Assembly: GCA_016125265.1 (NCBI GenBank)
Contig: WGMC01000015.1
Coordinates: forward strand, 62,001-126,000
Reading direction: 5' to 3'
Source of the DNA: Planctomycetaceae bacterium
Lineage (GTDB): Bacteria > Planctomycetota > UBA1135 > GCA-002686595
Length of the DNA stretch: 64,000 nucleotides
How positions within the stretch are numbered: position 1 is the stretch's first letter; the number at the start of each line of letters is the position of its first letter. Under the pieces are notes generated by a model. It was not told the DNA's origin. It saw only the letters and a list, made by a program, of their open reading frames with translations, and did not search any database. Both the position numbers and the translations under genes were made by a program. Positions 57,995-64,000 of the stretch are shown here, in pieces.

Positions 57995-60124
57995 CTAGTC
58001 GTACTCGACGATCAAACCCTGCTGGCCCAGCACGAACCCGTGGTCGACCGCGTCGAAACTGAGGTCGTAGATGTGCCCGCTGGTCATGCTTTTCGGTGCC
58101 GTCCAGTTCGACGGGTTCAGGGCATCGGCGAAGTTCGTTCCCTCGAACTCCAGGACGACTCCGTCGTTGCCAGCGACGACGACGCGCGCGCCGCCTCCCA
58201 GCACGGTTACGGAGTTCAACTGCGTGGCCCCCACCAGGCCACTGACGTCCACGACCTCAAAGCGCGCTCCGTTGCGGACCAAGAGCAGCCCCGCATTGCC
58301 GACGGCCACGGCTTTGTTGGCCCCGTCGAAGGCGGCAATGGCGCGCAGAGCTTGGGTGGCGCTCGGCGGGTTCGAGATCCCGACGGCCGTCCACAGATCG
58401 CCACCGTCCGTCGTGCGCCAGATCTGCATGCCCGACGTCACCGCATAGCCCGTAGTGGCGCTCGTGAACGACAGCCCAGTCACCTCGTATTCGGTCTCGG
58501 GCAACAGCTTCAAGCTCCAGGTCAGGTCGCCTCCGGTGAGCACGGAGACATCGGTGCTGTAGATGTTTCCACCCGAGGCACCGACGTACGCCACGTCGCT
58601 TCCAGCGCCGAACGCCAGGCAACGGGCCACGATGTGCGGCGTGTTTACCGACGTCCAGGTGTCCCCCTGGTCATCGGTGCGCACGATCAGGCCCGCCGCG
58701 CCCGCGGCAAGGCCCAACAGGCTCGCACTCTTGCGCGAGAGTGCAACCACCACCATGTCGTATTCGTTCGAGGTCCCCTGGTACACCTCGTCGAAGGTGG
58801 CGGCCCCGTCTTCGGTCTTGTAGATGCGGTGCCCCTGGCCGACGACGATCCCCGTGGTCGCGTCGAGGAAGTCCATGTCGCGGAAGCGATTTTTGGTCAC
58901 AGTCCCTCGCTCTTCCCAGCCAGCGGGGGAGGGAATCCAGCGCTGGATGGATCCGAACTGGCCCACCACCCAGCGTTCGTCCACATCCAGCGCGAAAATC
59001 GAGTTGAGCGGCGGACTGCCGGGGTCCAATCCAGGCCCCGACCAGGTCAGCGGGGTTTTGTGGATCAGGCTGGGATTGCTGGTCGGCGCCATAGGGTCCG
59101 TGAACGCACAGCGGTCGATCGCATCCATGCTCTGCGAGCCCGATCCGCTGTACTCGTAGATGCGCCCCGCGTATCCGGAAACAACCGCCGATCCGTTGCC
59201 CAACGCCGCGACGCCGTAGAAGGTTGGCCAGCCGCCGTCGTTCTCAGGGGATGGCGAGGTCAGCACCGCTGCGACCGCGCTATCCACGGGGACCATGTAA
59301 CGCACCTGTGCCCACGCCGCGCCTCCGTTTGTGGTGTGGAACGCGTGGGCGTTGTTGAAGCCGTTGCCACCGGCGAGCCAGCCCTCATTACCGTCGAAGG
59401 ACATGGACCAAAGTTCCAGGTCACCGGTCGCCTCATAGCCGCAGTATCCTGAGAACCTGCTGAGGCTCCACGTGTCACCCCCGTTTTGGGTCTTCAGGAT
59501 GCGGCCATGGTCCGCGCTAAGGATGCCGTTGTTCGCATCGAACCAGTGGATCTGGTACAGGTCGCCCGGCTCGCTCTTGATGGGATCGGAGCTCGATGCG
59601 TCGTAGAAGTCGAGCGGAAGATTGAGCGACGCCCACATCGCACCGCCATTCGACGTGGATGCGAAGGTGCCGTCCTCGCCAACGCAAATGCCGTCGAGCC
59701 CGTTCGGGAACATCCAGATGTCGTAGAGCGACGCGGGCTGGCCGTTGCGATTCAGCACCGGCGCTGTCGGGTTCAGGTGGGTCCAACCCTCACCTCGATT
59801 CCCCGACTTGAGCACGACGCCGCCGCTCCCGACGGTCCAGATGTTTTCGTCGTCGATCACGAAGATGTTGCGCAACTGCTTGCGCACCGCGAGCGGAACG
59901 AGGGCCTCGATCCAGGTGTCGCCGCCGTCGATGGAGTAGAGCGCCCCACCGCCGTCCCGGGTAACGATGCCCTGGTCGGAGTCGAGGAACGAGACGGCGT
60001 AGTTGTTGCCGCCTTGGCGGTATCGGTACCGTTCCGTCTGGCCCTGGGCCGGATCGGCCGCGAGCAGGAGTAGCGAGCTGTTGGCGAGGGCTGCGAGGGC
60101 CACGCGCCGGGGAAGAGAATTCAT
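57995..60124 (-). CDS. Secreted YCF48/BNR-like beta-propeller protein
   Basis: A 709-residue protein with a signal peptide (MNSLPRRVALAALANSSLLL). At least seven blades have the pattern 'G..G.I..T.DGG.TW' typical of BNR/YCF48-like propellers, e.g. YSIDGGDTWIEA, KTQNGGDTWSLSRF, RTDDQGDTWTSVN and RTTDGGDLWTAVG. They are separated by hydrophobic 'ivG..G.i.kS' strands. No sialidase catalytic residues are seen. It is divergent from the SBBP gene and convergent with the Bat operon. Probably an extracellular or periplasmic binding protein. Confidence 0.85.
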   Translation of the reverse strand: MNSLPRRVALAALANSSLLLLAADPAQGQTERYRYRQGGNNYAVSFLDSDQGIVTRDGGGALYSIDGGDTWIEALVPLAVRKQLRNIFVIDDENIWTVGSGGVVLKSGNRGEGWTHLNPTAPVLNRNGQPASLYDIWMFPNGLDGICVGEDGTFASTSNGGAMWASLNLPLDFYDASSSDPIKSEPGDLYQIHWFDANNGILSADHGRILKTQNGGDTWSLSRFSGYCGYEATGDLELWSMSFDGNEGWLAGGNGFNNAHAFHTTNGGAAWAQVRYMVPVDSAVAAVLTSPSPENDGGWPTFYGVAALGNGSAVVSGYAGRIYEYSGSGSQSMDAIDRCAFTDPMAPTSNPSLIHKTPLTWSGPGLDPGSPPLNSIFALDVDERWVVGQFGSIQRWIPSPAGWEERGTVTKNRFRDMDFLDATTGIVVGQGHRIYKTEDGAATFDEVYQGTSNEYDMVVVALSRKSASLLGLAAGAAGLIVRTDDQGDTWTSVNTPHIVARCLAFGAGSDVAYVGASGGNIYSTDVSVLTGGDLTWSLKLLPETEYEVTGLSFTSATTGYAVTSGMQIWRTTDGGDLWTAVGISNPPSATQALRAIAAFDGANKAVAVGNAGLLLVRNGARFEVVDVSGLVGATQLNSVTVLGGGARVVVAGNDGVVLEFEGTNFADALNPSNWTAPKSMTSGHIYDLSFDAVDHGFVLGQQGLIVEYD

Positions 60125-60220
60125 GACTGGCTCCGGGGAATGGGGTCGGGGCAGGGCTCCCTTGGCCGCGAACCGCGCCGCGGCCCCGCAAGGCGCCCAA
60201 CAAAAGACTTGCGGACCTTG

Positions 60221-60260
60221 CCCCCCCCCTTACACGGGCCTTGCAAGGACAAACTAGGAT
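60221..60260 (+). promoter_or_regulatory. C-tract and TAGGAT box upstream of the SBBP gene
   Basis: Nine C at 60221-60229 directly precede TTACAC (60230-60235), and TAGGAT lies at 60255-60260, 19 bases further on. If these form the promoter, the homopolymer sits at its upstream edge. The leader of about 30 bases holds CAGGAG before the ATG. Confidence 0.35.
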
Positions 60261-60293
60261 CGTCTCGCCCGCGTTTCCCATACAGGAGCCCCC

Positions 60294-62741
60294 ATGGATC
60301 CCCTTGTCATTTCCTTTAAGTTGGTGCTCGTCGCCCTCGCCCATGTGGGTACCCCAACGGAATTCCAGCGCGAGCTGTCGTCGATGCCCCAACTCCATAC
60401 CCCGCGAGTTGGCTTCGTCGAGAACCGCGGGCAGTGGCCGGAGGAAGTGCGCTTCTTCGCGCGCGGAGCGGCGGCGGAAATCACACTGCTCGACGACGCG
60501 CTGGTGTTCCGCGGCGCCGAGGGTGTGCTCACCCTTCGGCTGCCGCAACCAGCGGAGGAGCTGCGCGGGCAGTCGCCAGAGCGCGCGACCCGCTCGTACT
60601 TCCGGGGCACCTCGACCGTCACTGGAGTGCAGAGCTTTGGAACCGTGGTCTACCGTGAGGTGGCGGCAGGTGTGAACTTGCTGGTGCGCCCCGATGGGCC
60701 TTCTTTTGCGTATGACCTTTTGCTTGCGCCTCACGCGGATCTCGACGAGGTGATCATCGAAGCAGAGGGGGCACTTGCGGTGGAATTGACCAGTCCGGTT
60801 CAGATGCAGATATTGCTCAAGGCTGGCCCCATCACTCAAGCGATCGGAGCATGCTGGCAGATAGACCCCGCAACCGGAGCTCAAACGCCGATCGACGTGT
60901 ACTACCGGATCGACGGCAGGAACGGCACGCACTCCTTCGCCTTCGATGCCCCCGGCCGCAGCGTAGAAAGGCCCCTGGTCATCGATCCGACGCTGCTTTA
61001 CTGCACGTACCTGGGTTCGGCCGATCCAGAGGATCCGCGCGATATCGCGGTCGACGAGGCAGGGAACGTGTACGTGCTGGCACAGGTCTCGTCTGTCATG
61101 CCCACCACGCCCGGAGCGTTCCAGACGCACGCAGAGGCCCTCCCGACCGTGTGGGTTGGCAAGTTGTCACATGACGGCGGCGAGCTGGAGTGGGCGACGT
61201 TTCTCGATGGCAGCGATATCGATCTGCCGGTCGCACTTGCGGTAGACGGCCTGGGTGTGGTGGTAACTGGTCAGTCGTGGTCCCTAGACTTTCCTACCAC
61301 GGCTGGGACGGTTCAGTCGGCCCACAACCCGATTCCGAACCGCAGCGATGTGTTTGTCGCTCGGCTCGACTCGACGAACGGCCACATGACACATGGGACG
61401 TTCTTCGGAAGTGACCTCAGCGAGGTCGTTTCTGCCTTGGCGGTCGCTCCCGATGGCGACGTGGTCCTCGCGGTGAAACCTTCGCCACTGCCGCCCTTTT
61501 CGTTCGAAGCAACATCCGACGCCTTCGACACCGTGCAGGATCCGCCGGACAAGTTGATCGTGCGCTTCTCCGCGGATCTTTCCGAGTTGGTGTTCGCCAC
61601 TTGGTTCCCCATCGCGCGCGTCAACGCGCTCGCGACGGATGCGGACGGCAACGTCTACTTCGCGGGCGACTCGAGCACGGCCACGGGGCCCATCCCGGTC
61701 ACTCCGGGGGCGTTCCAGACCGTCCCAGGCGACACCAAGGACGGCGTCGTCGGCAAGCTCGATCCCACGGGCTCTGAGTTGCTCTGGTGCACCTACCTCG
61801 GCAGTGCCAAGGCCGACACCGCCTGGGATCTTGCGGTCGACGAAACCAGGTCCGTCTACGTGGTCGGCTCGACTTCCTGGACCGCGAGCGATTTCCCGAC
61901 CACTCCCGGTGCTTTCTCCAACGTCCCCGTGCCTTCGGGCAGCGCGAGCTTCGCGACCAAGCTGCTTCCCGACGGTTCGGGCCTCGTCTGGTCCACCTAC
62001 ATCGGCGGTTTGGGGGCGGGCTCCCTGGCCGCGTGCACGGTGGATGCCGCGGGCAACCTCACGGCCGTGGGGAGCCAGAACCAATCCGGTTGGCCCACGA
62101 CCGCCGACGCCTTGTTCCCCACCTACGCTTCGTCTGGAGGCTTCGGGGCCCTGGTCCTGACGAAGTTCGATGCCACTGGATCCAACCTCTTGTACTCGAC
62201 GTTTTTCGGCGGCGACTCCACCGACTACCAACCCCAGGCCGCCATCGACGGCCAGGGGCGAGTCCACGTGGCGTTCTACACGTTGTCCACAGATCTGCCG
62301 GTGACGCCCGGGGCGTACCAACCCGACTATCTGGGTCAGGCCGAGATCGGCCTCGCCGCCTTCGATTTGCCGGTGATGCCGTGGCGGCTTTCGGACAGTG
62401 CGTCGAAGGATGCGCCGTACATCCCGAACCTCGTGGGCCTGGGCAGCTTAGAGCCCGGCTCCAACACGCGCTTGAGTGTGCGCGGTGGCAAGCCCTTTGG
62501 GCTCGCGTGGCTCGTGCTCGGGCTCGCCGAGTGGTCCTTGCCCCTGCCGCTCTACGGCAGCGTGCTGTACCCCTCGCCCGACTTCCTGCTGCCGTTCCAG
62601 TTGGGGCCGAGCGGCGAACTGGAACTCACTTTCCCCGCACCCCCCGGCCCCGGCGACCTCCACTTCCAACTGATCGGCTTCGAACCGACCGCCCCCGGCA
62701 TGCTCTACGCCAGCAACGGCCTGCGCACCGCCAAGCAGTGA
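60294..62741 (+). CDS. SBBP-repeat beta-propeller protein with shared C-terminal domain
   Basis: An 815-residue protein. An opening typical of SBBP proteins (VGFVENRGQWPEEVRFFARG) is followed by a beta-sandwich domain to about residue 230, then repeated SBBP blades such as LLYCTYLGSADPEDPRDIAV, LATDADGNVYFAGDS and LLWCTYLGSAKADTAWDLAV. The final 100 residues (GLGSLEPGSNTRLSVRG to YASNGLRTAKQ) resemble the C-terminal domain of the proteins at 553-2193 and 16676-18406. The first residues are mildly hydrophobic and may act as a signal. CAGGAG lies five bases before the ATG. Probably extracellular and binding. Confidence 0.85.
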   Translation: MDPLVISFKLVLVALAHVGTPTEFQRELSSMPQLHTPRVGFVENRGQWPEEVRFFARGAAAEITLLDDALVFRGAEGVLTLRLPQPAEELRGQSPERATRSYFRGTSTVTGVQSFGTVVYREVAAGVNLLVRPDGPSFAYDLLLAPHADLDEVIIEAEGALAVELTSPVQMQILLKAGPITQAIGACWQIDPATGAQTPIDVYYRIDGRNGTHSFAFDAPGRSVERPLVIDPTLLYCTYLGSADPEDPRDIAVDEAGNVYVLAQVSSVMPTTPGAFQTHAEALPTVWVGKLSHDGGELEWATFLDGSDIDLPVALAVDGLGVVVTGQSWSLDFPTTAGTVQSAHNPIPNRSDVFVARLDSTNGHMTHGTFFGSDLSEVVSALAVAPDGDVVLAVKPSPLPPFSFEATSDAFDTVQDPPDKLIVRFSADLSELVFATWFPIARVNALATDADGNVYFAGDSSTATGPIPVTPGAFQTVPGDTKDGVVGKLDPTGSELLWCTYLGSAKADTAWDLAVDETRSVYVVGSTSWTASDFPTTPGAFSNVPVPSGSASFATKLLPDGSGLVWSTYIGGLGAGSLAACTVDAAGNLTAVGSQNQSGWPTTADALFPTYASSGGFGALVLTKFDATGSNLLYSTFFGGDSTDYQPQAAIDGQGRVHVAFYTLSTDLPVTPGAYQPDYLGQAEIGLAAFDLPVMPWRLSDSASKDAPYIPNLVGLGSLEPGSNTRLSVRGGKPFGLAWLVLGLAEWSLPLPLYGSVLYPSPDFLLPFQLGPSGELELTFPAPPGPGDLHFQLIGFEPTAPGMLYASNGLRTAKQ

Positions 62742-62747
62742 CGCCGG

Positions 62748-63797
62748 TCAGCGCCAGCGGAAGCAGGTCAGGGCCACGACGAACGCGGCGGCGGCCCAGG
62801 CGGCCAGGATCGCGAGTTCGGGCAGGAGGGTCGTCAGGCTCGCGCCTTCCAGCATCGTCGCGCGCAGCGCGTCGTTCAGGGCGGAAAGTGGAATGAGTTT
62901 GAGGAATGGGTGCAGGAACTCGGGGAAACGCTCGTAGGAGAAGAACACTCCCGAGAGCAGCCACATCGGGAGCATGGCGAAGTTCAAGAGGCCCGAGGCG
63001 CCCTGCAGCGTCTGCGCGCGGGACGTGACCGCCAGGCCCAGGCCGGCGAAAGTGAAGGCCGCCAGCAGGGTCAGCACCAGGAACTCGACGTAGCCGGCGC
63101 GGAACGGCACGTCCAGCACAAGCGCGCCGAACAGCACCAGCGCGGCAACTTCCATCACCAGGAAGACGAGGCGCGCCAGGAGGAACGACAGCAGGAACGA
63201 ACTGCGCCGCATCGGTGTGACGAGCAGGCGCTTCAACACCTTGCGCTGGCGCAGGTCGGCCACGGCAAAGCCGATCACCCACATGCCCGTGCTCATCAGG
63301 TTGAGGCCCAGCAGTCCGGGCAGGAGGAAGTCGACGTAGCGCGAGCCGCGTTCCTGCATGGGCGCGAGTGTCGCTTCCGCGAGCGGCGCGCCCGGTGCCG
63401 TGCGCGCGAGGGCCAGCTCGACCGCGGTGCGCGCGGCGGCGCCCTCGGGGCGCTGGCCGTCGAAGACCAACTCCAGATCGTCGCCCGGCAGCAGCAACAC
63501 GTCGATGCGGCCACTGGTGATGGCGCGGCGCAGTTCGGGTTCCTCCGCCACAGGGGCGATCTCGAGCTCCAGCGGAACCCCCGGCGCCCCGGACAAGCGC
63601 TCCACCAGCGCCGACGCCCCATCGCCGTCGAGCACCCGCACCCGGGCCGTCGGCGCTTCGCCGCCCTGGAACGCAAAGCCGAGCGCCGCCGCCATCAGCA
63701 CGGGGAAGATGAACACCCAGAAGAGGGCTTCGGGTTCCCGCAGGAACAGCAGCACGCGCACACGCACGAGCTCGAAAAGGGCGCTGTGGTTAGCCAT
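62748..63797 (-). CDS. ABC-2-type transporter permease
   Basis: A 349-residue permease. One helix at the N terminus (LFWVFIFPVLMAAALGFAF), a large outside loop of about 110 residues, then five more helices, with SRYVDFLLPGLLGLNLMSTG opening the second block as in ABC-2 drug or lipid exporters. The ATG at 63797 lies eight bases inside the end of the ATP-binding-protein gene, so the two are translationally coupled. The gene ends only six bases from the convergent SBBP gene. Confidence 0.9.
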   Translation of the reverse strand: MANHSALFELVRVRVLLFLREPEALFWVFIFPVLMAAALGFAFQGGEAPTARVRVLDGDGASALVERLSGAPGVPLELEIAPVAEEPELRRAITSGRIDVLLLPGDDLELVFDGQRPEGAAARTAVELALARTAPGAPLAEATLAPMQERGSRYVDFLLPGLLGLNLMSTGMWVIGFAVADLRQRKVLKRLLVTPMRRSSFLLSFLLARLVFLVMEVAALVLFGALVLDVPFRAGYVEFLVLTLLAAFTFAGLGLAVTSRAQTLQGASGLLNFAMLPMWLLSGVFFSYERFPEFLHPFLKLIPLSALNDALRATMLEGASLTTLLPELAILAAWAAAAFVVALTCFRWR

Positions 63798-64000
63798 CGC
63801 GGAGTTGTTTGCCGGTCAGGGCCACGAAGACGTCCTCGAGCGTGGGGCGGTGGGTCGACAGGTCCTCGAGCTGGATCCCGCGTGCCTCGAACAACCCCAA
63901 CAGCGACACGACGGCCGCCTGGGTGTCGTGCACGATCAGTTCGCGGCTGTCGTTGCCGACACGCAGGGAGCGCACACCCGGCAGCGCTAGAAATTCGGCT
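63790..64000 (-). CDS. ABC transporter ATP-binding protein, C-terminal end
   Basis: The last 69 residues of a protein whose start lies beyond the window. The ending (IQLEDLSTHRPTLEDVFVALTGKQLRD) is the usual C terminus of ABC-2-type ATP-binding subunits, where the PTLEDVFVALTG motif is nearly diagnostic. The nucleotide-binding motifs are outside the window. It overlaps the permease start by eight bases. Confidence 0.85.
   Translation of the reverse strand, partial: AEFLALPGVRSLRVGNDSRELIVHDTQAAVVSLLGLFEARGIQLEDLSTHRPTLEDVFVALTGKQLRDG

Noticed and set aside
1-64000. tRNA, rRNA, riboswitch or intact insertion-sequence genes
   Set aside because: No cloverleaf, conserved rRNA segment, known aptamer or transposase reading frame could be recognised by eye; a covariance-model search was not possible.

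Overview
The window is a GC-rich bacterial chromosome segment (roughly 70% GC by eye) with about 45 protein genes, no recognisable rRNA, tRNA or CRISPR array, and no intact transposase or prophage. The content points to Planctomycetota or a close relative: many very large or secreted proteins (SBBP beta-propeller, YCF48/BNR-like propeller, FG-GAP, right-handed beta-helix, carboxypeptidase-regulatory-like), a sulfatase, a ThuA-like protein, a sigma-factor/CHAT-protease locus and a MoxR-DUF58-VWA (Bat) operon. This assignment is inference from gene families, not from a marker gene.

Layout. 1-9.1 kb: the end of an unknown gene, then on the minus strand a very large DUF4011-type helicase-nuclease, an RNase HI with an N-terminal Cys/His cluster 13 bases behind it, and a secreted protein. 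9.2-12.4 kb (plus): ATP-grasp enzyme, Rsm22-like rRNA methyltransferase and AlkD-like DNA alkylation repair protein. 12.4-13.4 kb: a gene-free block of palindromic modules and two 32-bp tandem arrays. 13.4-18.4 kb (minus): sulfatase, alpha/beta hydrolase, pseudopilin-like protein, beta-helix protein. 18.7-24.6 kb (plus): YbaK-like deacylase, ThuA-like protein, then a coupled trio of ECF sigma factor, membrane protein (probable anti-sigma) and TPR-CHAT protease. 24.7-34.8 kb: small secreted protein, PHB-depolymerase-like esterase, 35-residue membrane protein, ABM-like protein, a 1271-residue GT-C-type membrane protein and two cell-envelope proteins. 34.8-39.5 kb: FG-GAP protein, class I aldolase with a clear terminator, GNAT acetyltransferase, FAD oxidoreductase. 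39.5-40.1 kb: a second palindromic repeat block, then a gene remnant. 40.4-44.4 kb (minus): a YeeE/YedE transporter split over two coupled genes, a transglutaminase-like protein, an SGNH hydrolase. 44.6-48.7 kb (plus): an XRE regulator with Cys pairs and two paralogous envelope proteins. 48.8-51.0 kb (minus): a thioredoxin-like/TPR protein. 51.2-57.9 kb (plus): a six-gene MoxR-Bat operon, the last five genes tightly coupled. 58.0-62.7 kb: two propeller proteins. 62.7-64.0 kb (minus): an ABC-2 exporter, cut by the window end.

The most unusual observations are: (1) a dispersed family of palindromic modules, seen only in two tail-to-tail intergenic regions and bracketing different cores; (2) a recurring TANNNT box 5-9 bases upstream of start codons at seven genes, which suggests leaderless transcription; (3) a C-terminal domain of about 100-130 residues shared by secreted proteins with different main bodies; and (4) the helicase-nuclease/RNase HI pair, a candidate defence or R-loop-processing unit.
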